64,000 nucleotides of DNA from Candidatus Gastranaerophilales bacterium. Its GTDB lineage: Bacteria; Cyanobacteriota; Vampirovibrionia; Gastranaerophilales; Gastranaerophilaceae. How positions within the stretch are numbered: position 1 is the first letter of the stretch; every line of letters begins with the position of its first letter. The stretch spans positions 22,154-86,153 of the forward strand of contig CALVAR010000007.1 in NCBI GenBank assembly GCA_944325575.1, given 5' to 3'. Position numbers and translations under genes: made by a program. Below the pieces are notes generated by a model that was not told the DNA's origin, searched no databases, and worked only from the letters and a program-made list of their open reading frames with translations. Below, piece by piece: positions 54,027-63,222 of the stretch.

Positions 54027-54812
54027 ATGCAGCCAAATTTAATGACATTATTATCACCTGCTAATATCATAATTTTTGTGCTTGTATTTACAAGAATAAG
54101 CGGCATGATTTTTTCTATGCCGTTAATTTCAACCTATCCTATACCAAACCAGATAAAAGTGTGGCTCACGGCAGCGGTTGCATTTATACTTTTCCCTATG
54201 GTTGCCGCATCATCAGGGTTCACTATACCACAAAGTATACCAGAACTCCTTTTGTATATGCTGAGAGAATTTTCAATAGGATATATTATAGGTTTTTGCG
54301 CAAATTTCTTGTTCGCTGCAGTCCAAATCGGCGGTGAATTTATAAGTATTCAGATCGGTGTCTCAATGAGCCAGGTGCTTGATCCGGCAACAGGTTCAAC
54401 CACGCAGGTATTGTCCCAGTTATATTCATATATTGCAACCATGGTATTTGTCGGGTTGAATGCTCATCAATGGCTCTTTGCAGCAATTTATAAAAGCTTT
54501 CAATCCTTCCCTCTGAGCCCTGATTATATCTTTACGGGCAGTGTTATTTCACAGGTTTTGCATATGTCTTCTTCTATTTTTTCTATAGGGATAAGTATGA
54601 TTTTGCCGATTTTCTGTGTTATGTTTATATCAGAGGTTTTGATGGGATTTATGTCAAAAATGATGCCGCAGATGAATATATTTATGGTTGCAATACCTCT
54701 AAAAATATATGTCGGTATAGTATTGATACTAATGTTCCTGTCACCGACAGTTACATATCTCGCAACAGTTACACAGAATTATCTCAAGGGCATATTGAAT
54801 ATCTTTATGTAA
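54027..54812 (+). CDS. fliR: Flagellar export component FliR
   Basis: The 261-residue membrane protein has about six helices. Recognisable segments are VFTRISGMIFSMPLI near the N-terminus, GGEFISIQIGVSMSQVLDPA in the middle and the C-terminal VTYLATVTQNYLKGILNIF. It completes the FliPQR export gate. flhB follows after 14 bp with a GGTAAAAG-type site. Confidence 0.95.
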   Translation: MQPNLMTLLSPANIIIFVLVFTRISGMIFSMPLISTYPIPNQIKVWLTAAVAFILFPMVAASSGFTIPQSIPELLLYMLREFSIGYIIGFCANFLFAAVQIGGEFISIQIGVSMSQVLDPATGSTTQVLSQLYSYIATMVFVGLNAHQWLFAAIYKSFQSFPLSPDYIFTGSVISQVLHMSSSIFSIGISMILPIFCVMFISEVLMGFMSKMMPQMNIFMVAIPLKIYVGIVLILMFLSPTVTYLATVTQNYLKGILNIFM

Positions 54813-54826
54813 GGTAAAAGAAAAAT

Positions 54827-55942
54827 ATGGCAGACGAAAAAACGGAAGAGGCGACCCCCAAGCGGCGGGAAGACGAGCGGAAAAAAGGTAATATCCCGAG
54901 GAGTCAGGACATGACTTCTGCATTGACCATTACGGCCGGTGTTGGTCTGCTTTTTGTTATGTCGCCGCATATTCTGGAAAAGCTTAAAAATCTTCTGTAC
55001 TATACCCTTACACATTTACGTCCGGAGGAAATAGAAACAAATGATATAATAACTCTTTTTGCTCCTTATGCAAAAGTAACCGGCGAATTGATGCTTCCGT
55101 TTTTACTCGGGCTGGCTGCTGCAACGGCACTTCTGGTCAGGCTGCAGGTCGGTGCTCTTTTTACAACGGAAAAAATAAAACCCAAAATAGATAAACTTAC
55201 GCCAAGCAGCATTATGCAGGGCTTGAAAAAAATGTTTAATCCGTTTGAGCCCCGTAACCTTATAGAAATGACAAAATCCTTCTTGAAAGTAGGAATAGTG
55301 GGATATGTAGGCTTTTCTACCGTAATGGGAAGAAAAGACGAAATTCTCGGTCTTCTCGGGGTGGATATACCTACTGCATTTGCGGTTCTGGCAAGTATCT
55401 TGACTCAAATGATAATAAACATAATAGTTGCAATGCTTATTATCGGATTTATAGACAAAAAATATCAGGAATATGAATACAATAAATCAATCAAAATGAC
55501 AAAACAGGAAATTAAAGACGAGTGGAAAAACATGGAAGGGGATCCTGTTATCAAGTCAAAAATCAAATCTGCGCAGATGCAATTTATGAGACAGAAAATG
55601 ATGAGCGCAGTCCCTACGGCAGATGTTGTTGTTGCAAACCCCACACACTTTTCCGTTGCGCTAAAATATGACAAAGATATTGCTCCGGCTCCTGTTGTAG
55701 TTGCAAAAGGCGTTGATTATATGGCATTCAAAATCCGAGAAATCGCAAAAGCAAACGGTGTTCCTATTGTAGAAAACAAACCTCTTGCCCGTTCTTTATA
55801 TAAACTGGTAAAAGTAGATCAGGTCATACCGGCAGAACTATATGTTGCTGTTGCGGAAATTCTTGCATTTGTATACGGCAAGGACGGTCCGCCTAAGATG
55901 AGAATAAATAACCCCAATTTAAACCCTAATATCAGACGTTGA
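54827..55942 (+). CDS. flhB: Flagellar export switch protein FlhB
   Basis: FlhB switches export specificity from hook to filament proteins by autocleavage. The 371-residue protein begins MADEKTEEATPKRREDERKK, has four transmembrane helices (about 30-50, 88-108, 142-165 and 182-205) and shows the autocleavage motif NPTH in VVVANPTHFSVALKYD near 264-279. The intact motif indicates normal function. flhA and the rest of the flagellar genes lie outside the window; the two flagellin genes are 6.9 kb to the left. Confidence 0.97.
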   Translation: MADEKTEEATPKRREDERKKGNIPRSQDMTSALTITAGVGLLFVMSPHILEKLKNLLYYTLTHLRPEEIETNDIITLFAPYAKVTGELMLPFLLGLAAATALLVRLQVGALFTTEKIKPKIDKLTPSSIMQGLKKMFNPFEPRNLIEMTKSFLKVGIVGYVGFSTVMGRKDEILGLLGVDIPTAFAVLASILTQMIINIIVAMLIIGFIDKKYQEYEYNKSIKMTKQEIKDEWKNMEGDPVIKSKIKSAQMQFMRQKMMSAVPTADVVVANPTHFSVALKYDKDIAPAPVVVAKGVDYMAFKIREIAKANGVPIVENKPLARSLYKLVKVDQVIPAELYVAVAEILAFVYGKDGPPKMRINNPNLNPNIRR

Positions 55943-56047
55943 TAACCCCGCACAGGCTATATGGGTGATTTTTGAGTGTTATGTATTTACCGCTGCCCGA
56001 AATAAGCGTATAATTGCAGTATGGATTAGTAATAAGAGGAAAAATAA

Positions 56048-57550
56048 ATGGCTGATAAGATAGAAATCTCCGTAGAAAAAGGACTTCTGGAAAAAACACC
56101 CGCCAATGTGCTTGTTGTCAATTTATTTGAAGGGGTAAAAATTCCCGCAGGTGCTACGGGTGCTATAGATGCAGCGCTTGACGGCTTAATATCAAAATTT
56201 GTTATAGGGAAAGAAGGCTTTGACGGAAAATTTGGAAAAACATATCTTCTCCCCACACACGGAAAAATTGCTGCGGAAAAAGTGCTTGTCGTAGGCTTGG
56301 GTAAAAATAAAGACTTTACACCTAACCGCATAAGGGAATTATCAGCAAAAGTCATTAAAAAATGCCAGAAAATGGGTAATGCCAAAAAGGTTATATCAGT
56401 ACTTCACGGTGCAGGTATAGGCGGATATGATCCGGAAGTAAGCGCCAGAATGATAGCGGAGGGAACTTTTATCGGCTGTTATTCTTTTGATAAATACAAA
56501 TCGGAAAAATCGCCTAAAAAAGTGGATGAGTTTACTATTGTTGATATGTCGGATGAAAACTGTAAAAAAGCTAAGGCCGGTATAAAAAAAGGTAAAATTA
56601 TAGGCTCTGCATTGAATTTTGCAAGAGATTTGTCAAATGAGCAGCCGGCATATGCCACTCCGACAAAGCTTGCTGAAATTGCACAGGATCTAAAAGATGT
56701 GGAAACAAAAGTCTATGATATAGACGAGATAGAAGAAATGGGAATGGGAGCATTTCTTGGTGTTGCAAAAGGAAGCATTCAGCTGCCAAAATTTATACAT
56801 ATCAAGTATAAAGGAGCAAACCCAAAAGCCGTACAGAGAAAAATTGCAATCATCGGAAAAGGCATATGTTTTGACTCGGGCGGTCTTGATATAAAACCTC
56901 CGTCTTCAATGCTCAACATGAAAGATGACATGTCCGGTGCTGCTGCTATACTGGCTGTGATGAATGCATTAAAGGATTTAAAACCAAACTGCGAGGTTCA
57001 CGGAATTATAGCTGCGTGTGAAAATATGCCGGGTGCTTCCGCATACAAACCCGGAGATATCTTAACAGCTAAAAACGGAAAAACCATAGAAATAGACAAT
57101 ACAGACGCTGAAGGCAGATTAACGCTTGCAGATGCACTCTGTTATGCCTGCGAACTTGGTGTTGACGAAGTTATAGATATAGCAACTCTTACGGGAGCTT
57201 GTGTTGTTGCCCTGGGCAGTACTGTATCCGGTATTATGGGCAATCACCAGCCTACAATAGACAAGCTTATCAAATGCGCCAACTCGGGCGGTGAAAAGAT
57301 GTGGCAGCTTCCTTTGTTTGAAGAATATGCTGATTCTTTAAAAAGTGATATTGCCGATATGAAAAATACCGGTTCTCGTATGGGCGGTGCCCAGATTGCC
57401 GGTGTATTCTTACAGAACTTTGTCAAAAAAGTTCACTGGGCACATATTGATATTGCAGGAACTGCATATATTGACAAACCATATAAGGAATTTCCGAAAG
57501 GTGCTACGGGTGCCGGGGTAAGGACGCTGATTAATTACATAATGATGTAA
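56048..57550 (+). CDS. pepA: Leucyl aminopeptidase (M17 family)
   Basis: The 500-residue metalloprotease has an N-terminal macro-like domain and the C-terminal catalytic domain. Motifs are IGKGICFDSGGLDIKPPSSM (Lys and Asp ligands), MKDDMSGAAA and NTDAEGRLTLADAL (Asp, Glu and Arg). It is likely a cytosolic hexamer trimming N-terminal residues. The start follows AAGAGG; it is 105 bp after flhB and probably has its own promoter. Confidence 0.95.
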   Translation: MADKIEISVEKGLLEKTPANVLVVNLFEGVKIPAGATGAIDAALDGLISKFVIGKEGFDGKFGKTYLLPTHGKIAAEKVLVVGLGKNKDFTPNRIRELSAKVIKKCQKMGNAKKVISVLHGAGIGGYDPEVSARMIAEGTFIGCYSFDKYKSEKSPKKVDEFTIVDMSDENCKKAKAGIKKGKIIGSALNFARDLSNEQPAYATPTKLAEIAQDLKDVETKVYDIDEIEEMGMGAFLGVAKGSIQLPKFIHIKYKGANPKAVQRKIAIIGKGICFDSGGLDIKPPSSMLNMKDDMSGAAAILAVMNALKDLKPNCEVHGIIAACENMPGASAYKPGDILTAKNGKTIEIDNTDAEGRLTLADALCYACELGVDEVIDIATLTGACVVALGSTVSGIMGNHQPTIDKLIKCANSGGEKMWQLPLFEEYADSLKSDIADMKNTGSRMGGAQIAGVFLQNFVKKVHWAHIDIAGTAYIDKPYKEFPKGATGAGVRTLINYIMM

Positions 57551-57652
57551 TATTTCTTAATATATTTACAAATTATTTCAACTGACAGGCAATTTTTGTT
57601 AATCAAAATACTTTAATACCATGTGTGAAAGTTATAGTGTGAGATTACAATT

Positions 57653-58228
57653 ATGCAACCTATCAGTTACAGTGCTCATCAAAGTTACAGCTATCAGGGC
57701 GCACCTCAGGCTCCGATGCCGCAGCAGTATCCCGTTTATGCAAACTGCTTTGACAGATTGACAACAAACGGTATTATTGCGGAAGACCTTGTCGGATATA
57801 TTACGGATGTGCCGTCTCCATATTTACAGAATTATGTGGCGCAAAGAGGCTGGGCACCTTCGCTTCCCGGACAGGTATTGCCAGACCCGCTGCCTACAGC
57901 TCCGCCGCCTGCACCAATGTCTGTACCCGCAAGCTCTAAACCTGTATACACTGATATACCCAGAGGCAGTGAATTAAACCATGAAACATTAGAAATAAAG
58001 GATAAACATTCCGGCTGGAAAAAATTTGCTTTGGGATTATTATTGTCGGGATTGGCTGTATACGGCGGCGTAAAAAGTTATCAACTGTTCAGAAACGGCG
58101 GCTCCGGACTAAGACAATCAATGAGCAATATGTGGCACGGTTTTACAAATGCAGTAAAAACCGGTTTTACAAAAGTCGGAGATTTCTTTAAAAATTTATG
58201 GAACAGGATTTTCAACAGAACTCCATAA
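57653..58228 (+). CDS. Pro-rich single-helix protein of unknown function
   Basis: The 191-residue protein has a Gln/Pro-rich N-terminus (SYSYQGAPQAPMPQQYPVYA, then PDPLPTAPPPAPMSVPA). A transmembrane helix lies near 124-144 (WKKFALGLLLSGLAVYGGVK), and the Trp/Phe-rich amphipathic tail (MWHGFTNAVKTGFTKVGDFF) is basic. The layout is similar to lineage-specific proteins that I cannot name. A terminator lies 30 bp after its stop. Confidence 0.72.
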   Translation: MQPISYSAHQSYSYQGAPQAPMPQQYPVYANCFDRLTTNGIIAEDLVGYITDVPSPYLQNYVAQRGWAPSLPGQVLPDPLPTAPPPAPMSVPASSKPVYTDIPRGSELNHETLEIKDKHSGWKKFALGLLLSGLAVYGGVKSYQLFRNGGSGLRQSMSNMWHGFTNAVKTGFTKVGDFFKNLWNRIFNRTP

Positions 58229-58258
58229 TAATATATAACATTAACTTCCGTAAAAATG

Positions 58259-58288
58259 CAGCGTTAACTACCTGACGCTGTGTTTTTA
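58259..58288. terminator. Bidirectional intrinsic terminator
   Basis: Stem cagcgt (58259-58264) and acgctg (58275-58280), followed by tgttttta in the plus direction and, on the minus strand, catttttac. It separates the Pro-rich gene and the convergent malic enzyme gene. Confidence 0.75.
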
Positions 58289-59806
58289 TTTATATGAAAA
58301 TTTTTCTTTTATAGAAGAGGCAATTTTAACGGGCAGCATTCTGTCCAGTGCGTCCGGAAGTATATTGTCCGGAGTAAGCTCATCGGACGGAACCATCGAA
58401 GCTATTATTAATGCACTTTCAAGCTTTATTTCATTTGTCACCTTTTTTATATTTCCGTCAATAAGCCCCTTAAAAAGCCCCGGAAATGCAAGGGAGTTGT
58501 TTATCTGATTTTCAAAATCGCTTCTGCCTGTTGACATAATATAAACACCGGCATGTTTTGCAGCATCCGGCATAATTTCGGGCTCGGGGTTTGCCAGAGC
58601 AAAGACAATAGGCCTGTATTCCATAGATTTAACCATATCTTCTGTCAGGATACCGCCTTTTGATAGGCCTATGAATACATCCGCATTTTTGATTATATCC
58701 TTTAATTCGCCTTTTTCATTGTTCGGATTTGTTATTTCTGCCAGTTCGTCAAGATATTTGTTATCATTTTTTCTGCCTCTGAATACCGTACCGTTAACAT
58801 CATCCATAACAATATTTTTAGCACCGGCAAAAAGTAAAAGCTTGGCAACAGCTGTACCTGCGGCGCCGGCTCCGGCTATGACTATCTTTATGTCCGAAAT
58901 CTTCTTGTCTTCAAGAACAAGAGCATTTAGTAATCCGGCAAGTACAATAATGGCTGTGCCGTGCTGGTCATCATGAAATACCGGAATATCAAGTGTTTCT
59001 GACAAGCAGCATTCTATCTCAAAGCATGCAGGTGCCGCTATATCCTCTAAGTGTATACCGGAGAATGATGACGCAAATATCTGGACAATTTTTATAATTT
59101 CTTCGGTCTTTTGAGTTTTTATACAAAAAGACATTGAATCTACATCAGCAAGTTCTGCGTATAATGCAGCTTTCCCTTCCATTACAGGGATTGATGCAAG
59201 AGCGCCGATATTTCCGTATCCGAGAACAGCAGTACCGTCAGAGACTATAGCAACAGGCTTGTTACGTTTTTCTTCAGTGAGCTCTGTCTCAATAACACCT
59301 CCTGCAAGCTCTCTGAGCTGCAATGAGCGCTCCGGTATGCTTCCATTGAGTTTGGAAATATCTATCATAAAGACATTTCTTGAAATTGCTCCGAAAAAAT
59401 CTTTTAAATCCTGTACGGGTTCTTTCAAAACCGGAATATCAATATTAAACTCAATAGATGACACATACTCCTGCATGAGTGATAAATCAATTGCGCAGAA
59501 ATTTATAGAAATATTTTCAACGGCAAGTTTAAAATCCTGTTTTGGTGTTTGCAAGCCTATAACCAGAGGATATGCATCAATCAAAAGAGTACTTTTTAAA
59601 AATATTGCACGCTCAAGTGCCTTATCATAATCAAACGCAATAACAGCAACAGAGTTTATTCTGTTTGTATAAACCATTGCCGCCTCTGGATTTTGGGCTA
59701 TTTTTAAGCATGATGAGCCGACTCCCGGAGTATACACTAGAGAAAGTGTATCTTTATCATCTATTGCTATCTTTGGTATAGTCTTAAAACCTCTATATTG
59801 CGGCAT
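58286..59806 (-). CDS. NAD(P)-dependent malic enzyme with an internal insertion
   Basis: The enzyme decarboxylates malate to pyruvate. The 506-residue protein has the N-terminal LSLVYTPGVGSSCLKIAQNP, the VAIVSDGTAVLGYGNIGALA motif, PVMEGKAALYAELADVDSMS, LEDIAAPACFEIE, IPVFHDDQHGTAIIVLAGLL and the Rossmann motif IVIAGAGAAGTAVAKLLLFA. An extra segment of about 110 residues (about 58-170) sits between NSVAV and the KPVAIVSDGTAV stretch, where the two are normally contiguous. Standard bacterial malic enzymes lack it. plsY lies 1 bp upstream on the same strand. Confidence 0.9.
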   Translation of the reverse strand: MPQYRGFKTIPKIAIDDKDTLSLVYTPGVGSSCLKIAQNPEAAMVYTNRINSVAVIAFDYDKALERAIFLKSTLLIDAYPLVIGLQTPKQDFKLAVENISINFCAIDLSLMQEYVSSIEFNIDIPVLKEPVQDLKDFFGAISRNVFMIDISKLNGSIPERSLQLRELAGGVIETELTEEKRNKPVAIVSDGTAVLGYGNIGALASIPVMEGKAALYAELADVDSMSFCIKTQKTEEIIKIVQIFASSFSGIHLEDIAAPACFEIECCLSETLDIPVFHDDQHGTAIIVLAGLLNALVLEDKKISDIKIVIAGAGAAGTAVAKLLLFAGAKNIVMDDVNGTVFRGRKNDNKYLDELAEITNPNNEKGELKDIIKNADVFIGLSKGGILTEDMVKSMEYRPIVFALANPEPEIMPDAAKHAGVYIMSTGRSDFENQINNSLAFPGLFKGLIDGNIKKVTNEIKLESALIIASMVPSDELTPDNILPDALDRMLPVKIASSIKEKFSYK

Positions 59807-59807
59807 A

Positions 59808-60407
59808 TTATTCTCTCACTTTATTTTCTTCACCTTTAATCAAACGTTTAATATTTTCTCTGTGCAACCAGATAATATATAGAGCGCCAACAGCACAATA
59901 TACAATATATCCGATAGGCTGTTTAAACGCCCACATAAGAAACGGGGTCAGAGCTAATGCTATTATGGAACCCAGTGAAACATATTTTGATACCCATGTG
60001 ATTATCCCCCAGATAACAGCGGTAATCAGCCCGACCGGCAGGGATAAAGCAAGAATGGTTCCCACGCCTGATGCCACGGATTTTCCGCCCGTAAAGCCGA
60101 GAAATATTGATTTGCTGTGTCCGACAATAACGCCGACAGCAGCAATAACCGGTGTTACTCCATACTGTACATATTTTGTAAGAAACAGATATGCAATAAC
60201 AACGGGCACTGCACCTTTGATTGCATCAAGAAGCATTACTATAAAAAACCAGTTTTTGCCCAGCACCCTTTTTACATTGGTGGCGCCGGTAGAGCCTGAG
60301 CCTACGTTTCTGATATCTTCTCCGGTTTTTGCTTTGACAATTAAATACCCCGTAGGTATAGATCCTATAAGATAACCCATCAATAACGCAATGATTATTT
60401 GCAACAT
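59808..60407 (-). CDS. plsY: Glycerol-3-phosphate acyltransferase PlsY
   Basis: PlsY uses acyl-phosphate to acylate glycerol 3-phosphate for phospholipid synthesis. The 199-residue protein has five to six transmembrane helices and the conserved cytoplasmic loops GSIPTGYLIVK, VGSGSTGATNVKRVLGK and GHSKSIFLGFTGGKSVASGV. The ATG at 60407 follows GAGGGAT and is preferred over a TTG at 60422. It precedes the malic enzyme gene on the same strand. Confidence 0.96.
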   Translation of the reverse strand: MLQIIIALLMGYLIGSIPTGYLIVKAKTGEDIRNVGSGSTGATNVKRVLGKNWFFIVMLLDAIKGAVPVVIAYLFLTKYVQYGVTPVIAAVGVIVGHSKSIFLGFTGGKSVASGVGTILALSLPVGLITAVIWGIITWVSKYVSLGSIIALALTPFLMWAFKQPIGYIVYCAVGALYIIWLHRENIKRLIKGEENKVRE

Positions 60408-60495
60408 AATTTTATCCCTCAATAATTATTAATTTTCTTAATTATTTTAACCCAAAACAGCAATTTTTAAAATTCACTGTATTAATATAATTACT

Positions 60496-61149
60496 ATGCA
60501 CATCAAGCCCGAAACAAACAGAACAATAAGAAATAAAAATATACCCGCAAAGCCTTATATTTTTGAAGACGAAACAAGGGGATATATTCAGTCTGTTGAA
60601 TATAACAGGCCTGTTACTCTAAAAAAGGCTCTTTATGATATAAAACAAAGTTCTCAAATCGATGAAGGAGTTGCAGGAGACAAACCAATTGTGCAAAGAT
60701 TCATTGATGATTTAAATATTTCCGGAAAAATTTTAAATAAAAAAATCGTAAAAATGCTTGGCAGCGGCTCTAGTGCTATTGCATTTGAAACACCTGACGG
60801 AAAAGTGATTAAAATTACAGACGGCAGACATATCCCTCTAAACAGACCGCTGGGAGCTTTTGATGTACCGGTTTTTAAAAAAGGGAAATGCGGAAAAACA
60901 CATTTTTATATAGAAGAAAAACTGCTGCAGCATAATATGCCGGACTACCTTGTGGAAATTGTCAGAAATAAAATAATTTTATCAGGTTACCGCACATATG
61001 ACCTGTATAGATATGATCTTCATCAGATAGGAATTTCGGCCCAAAACGGGGATGTTTATCTCCTTGATCCCGAATGTGCAAGATACAAAACGGTTTTTCA
61101 TGCTATGTTTGACAAAGCCATACGTTTGATGAAAAAGATAAAATTTTAG
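60496..61149 (+). CDS. Small kinase-fold-like protein, probably degenerate
   Basis: The 217-residue protein has a Gly-rich loop and following strand with Lys (MLGSGSSAIAFETPDGKVIK at about 86-105) like a protein-kinase N-lobe. Near the C-terminus (about 174-193) lies YDLHQIGISAQNGDVYLLDP, reminiscent of the DLHxxN catalytic loop and the metal-binding Asp of aminoglycoside/ChoK-type kinases. The catalytic Asn is replaced by Gly. The C-lobe is very short, so activity is doubtful. It overlaps the convergent der stop by 4 bp and has no good ribosome binding site. Confidence 0.6.
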   Translation: MHIKPETNRTIRNKNIPAKPYIFEDETRGYIQSVEYNRPVTLKKALYDIKQSSQIDEGVAGDKPIVQRFIDDLNISGKILNKKIVKMLGSGSSAIAFETPDGKVIKITDGRHIPLNRPLGAFDVPVFKKGKCGKTHFYIEEKLLQHNMPDYLVEIVRNKIILSGYRTYDLYRYDLHQIGISAQNGDVYLLDPECARYKTVFHAMFDKAIRLMKKIKF

Positions 61150-62480
61150 TTTTTCTCTTTTCTTTCTCTGAAAGACAGCCTTATAGGTGTGCCAAAGAAT
61201 CCGAAAGACTCTCTCATCTTATTTTCGAGATATCTTTTGTAGCTGTCCTGCACTAAATCTTCATCATTTACAAAGAGTATAAACGTAGGCGGTGCGGTAC
61301 GCACCTGTGTAGCATAATAAACTCTTAGTTTTTTGCCTTTTTTGGTTGTGGGCGGATTCATTGCCATTGCTTCTAACAGCACTTTATTTAAGATACTCGT
61401 TGAAACACGTTTTGTACACTGCGCAAAAACCTCTTTTGCCTGCTTGTATATGTTAACCAGCCTTTGTTTTGTCTTTGCACTGATAAATATTTTGGGCGCA
61501 AAATCCAGAAACGGTGCGTCATGCATAAGTTTTTTTGTATATTTTGCTGTAGGGTCTCCTGATTTGTCCTTATCTTCAACTAGATCCCATTTGTTTACGG
61601 CAACAATCAGCCCTTTGCCGGCTTCAACAACTGTTTGTGAAATCTTTTTGTCTTGATCCGTTAGTCCTTCGACAGCATCGATTACCAGCACTGCAATGTC
61701 ACAATCTCGTATGGCTCTTATGGCACGGTCTACTGCAAATTTTTCTACGCCCCAGTCTACTTTTGCTTTTTTTCTGATACCTGCAGTGTCAACCAGAATG
61801 AACTCTTCACCTTCGTATTTTACTCTGGAGTTTATACTGTCTCTGGTTGTTCCGGAAATATCGCTTACAATAACTCTTTCTTCACCGAGGAGCGCATTGA
61901 CTATGGAAGATTTGCCAGCATTAGGCTTCCCTACTATTGCGAGTTTAATAAGCTCTGAATCTGTATCATCTTCCTCTGCAGAAAAATCAGCCGTTATTGT
62001 CTCCAGAAGGTCTCCCACGCCGCCGGAACCGTGTAATGCAGAAATTGGATGAGGTTCTCCGACAGCAAGTGCATAAAAATCAGCAATATTGTTGAAATGT
62101 TCCGGAGCGTCTATTTTATTTACCGCCAGATAAACAGGCTTTTTACTCCTTCTCAAAACATTTGCTATATCGTAATCTACAGGGTTTATACCTTCTTTTC
62201 CGTCAACAAGAAATATAATCTTGTCAGCTTCTTCACAGGCAACTTTTGCCTGTGTAAAGATATTTACCATAATCTCATCTTCGTCTCCGGGGATAATACC
62301 GCCTGTATCAATCAGGGTAAATTTTTTATCCTGCCATTCAACATCAAAATATATTCTGTCACGTGTGACACCGGGTTGGTCATCGACTATGGACTGACGT
62401 GCCCCGACAATTCTGTTCACAAACGTGGATTTTCCTACATTCGGTCTTCCTACTACGGCGACAATGGGTTTATTGCTCAT
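61146..62480 (-). CDS. der: GTPase Der (EngA)
   Basis: Der is essential for maturation of the 50S subunit. The 444-residue protein has two tandem GTPase domains: GRPNVGKSTFVNRI, DTGGIIPGDE and NKID in the first, and GKPNAGKSSIVNALLGEERV, DTAGIRKKAKVDWGVEKF and NKWDLVED in the second. The C-terminal KH-like domain ends with FGFFGTPIRLSFRERKEKN. Everything is typical. Confidence 0.97.
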   Translation of the reverse strand: MSNKPIVAVVGRPNVGKSTFVNRIVGARQSIVDDQPGVTRDRIYFDVEWQDKKFTLIDTGGIIPGDEDEIMVNIFTQAKVACEEADKIIFLVDGKEGINPVDYDIANVLRRSKKPVYLAVNKIDAPEHFNNIADFYALAVGEPHPISALHGSGGVGDLLETITADFSAEEDDTDSELIKLAIVGKPNAGKSSIVNALLGEERVIVSDISGTTRDSINSRVKYEGEEFILVDTAGIRKKAKVDWGVEKFAVDRAIRAIRDCDIAVLVIDAVEGLTDQDKKISQTVVEAGKGLIVAVNKWDLVEDKDKSGDPTAKYTKKLMHDAPFLDFAPKIFISAKTKQRLVNIYKQAKEVFAQCTKRVSTSILNKVLLEAMAMNPPTTKKGKKLRVYYATQVRTAPPTFILFVNDEDLVQDSYKRYLENKMRESFGFFGTPIRLSFRERKEKN

Positions 62481-62554
62481 AAAAATATTCCTTTAATTTG
62501 TAAATTAATTTTAATATAAAACCGGCCGGCTAGCAATTGGCGTTAGAAAAAATC

Positions 62555-62590
62555 CTTTATAAATATAAGGAACTTTATAAATATAAGGAA
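62555..62590 (+). repeat. 18-bp tandem duplication carrying the ribosome binding site
   Basis: The unit ctttataaatataaggaa occurs twice (62555-62572 and 62573-62590). It duplicates the AAGGAA Shine-Dalgarno sequence; the second copy lies 8 bp before the ATG of the EF-hand gene. Confidence 0.8.
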
Positions 62591-62598
62591 GGTTTACT

Positions 62599-62997
62599 AT
62601 GTCTTTATCTATAGGTAATGTATCTGCTTCTAACTATATAAGCGGGTTTAATCCAAGCAAAATACAGCGTATTACTATAAGCAGTGACGATATTAAAAAA
62701 CTCGGCATTGACATAGATGATTTTAACAAAGTTGATGCTGATGAGGACGGATTGATTACGGCTTCGGAATTTTTATCTTCCGGTATGAGTATAAGTTCTA
62801 TTTTTAATGCATTTAAAGCCGAAGCACAAAAAATAGACGGTGCATATTTAGATCCAACAAATATTGCACAAAATAATCAAAACAATAATCAAAATAAGTT
62901 TGGCAATCCATTGCAGCAACAGCAGCAAAATTCTTTGACCCGTCCGAGTGTGGCAAATCATCCTTTTTTAGCAAAGAATTTAGATTTTAGTGCTTAG
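62599..62997 (+). CDS. EF-hand protein
   Basis: The 132-residue protein contains one canonical EF-hand loop, DADEDGLITASEF (residues about 47-59), and possibly a half-site before it (SSDDIKKLGIDIDDFNKV). The C-terminus is a low-complexity Asn/Gln region. No signal peptide or transmembrane segment is present. It may bind calcium; its partner is unknown. The gene is isolated and its ribosome binding site lies within an 18-bp tandem duplication. Confidence 0.72.
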   Translation: MSLSIGNVSASNYISGFNPSKIQRITISSDDIKKLGIDIDDFNKVDADEDGLITASEFLSSGMSISSIFNAFKAEAQKIDGAYLDPTNIAQNNQNNNQNKFGNPLQQQQQNSLTRPSVANHPFLAKNLDFSA

Positions 62998-63010
62998 TAA
63001 ATATTTAGTG

Positions 63011-63050
63011 AATTGTTAGCATATTAATTGTTGCCATGCTAACAATTTTG
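63011..63050 (+). terminator. Hairpin with short T-run after the EF-hand gene
   Basis: The arms aattgttagcat (63011-63022) and atgctaacaatt (63036-63047) are perfectly complementary over 12 bp and end in aattttg. The T-run is short (four), so terminator function is moderately supported. Confidence 0.5.
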
Positions 63051-63087
63051 ATATAAAATGAATTTTGAAATAATTAAAATGTACAAT

Positions 63088-63109
63088 CCTCACCTGTTTA
63101 CGGGTGAGG
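63088..63109. repeat. Short hairpin upstream of the RAYT gene
   Basis: The arms cctcacc (63088-63094) and ggtgagg (63103-63109) form a 7-bp stem, followed by gtttactttat. It lies 113 bp before the RAYT start. Terminator or repeat; undecided. Confidence 0.35.
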
Positions 63110-63170
63110 GTTTACTTTATGTAAAAATATATGGGTTCGAATCAACAAAGTAGCGGATGAGTGGGCTTTT

Positions 63171-63194
63171 GTAGGTTGGGCATACTTGCCCAAC
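63171..63194 (+). repeat. REP palindrome upstream of the RAYT gene
   Basis: The sequence gtaggttgggcatacttgcc plus caac is identical to 24278-24301 and nearly the reverse complement of 63474-63498 inside the RAYT gene. It lies 28 bp before the ATG, the usual place for a RAYT-linked REP. Confidence 0.8.
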
Positions 63195-63222
63195 AAAATA
63201 TATTTTATGCTAATATCAATTT

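Larger units (their letters stand above)
62998..63222. other. Spacer upstream of the RAYT gene with hairpins and REP
   Basis: No gene. It contains the 12-bp-stem hairpin at 63011-63047, the hairpin at 63088-63109, a box at 63133-63165 that resembles the downstream 87-bp unit and the REP palindrome at 63171-63194. Confidence 0.5.

Noticed and set aside
52933..55942. Non-flagellar type III secretion cluster
   Set aside because: FliP, FliQ, FliR and FlhB are close to flagellar forms, and two flagellin genes lie nearby; no injectisome-specific gene is present.
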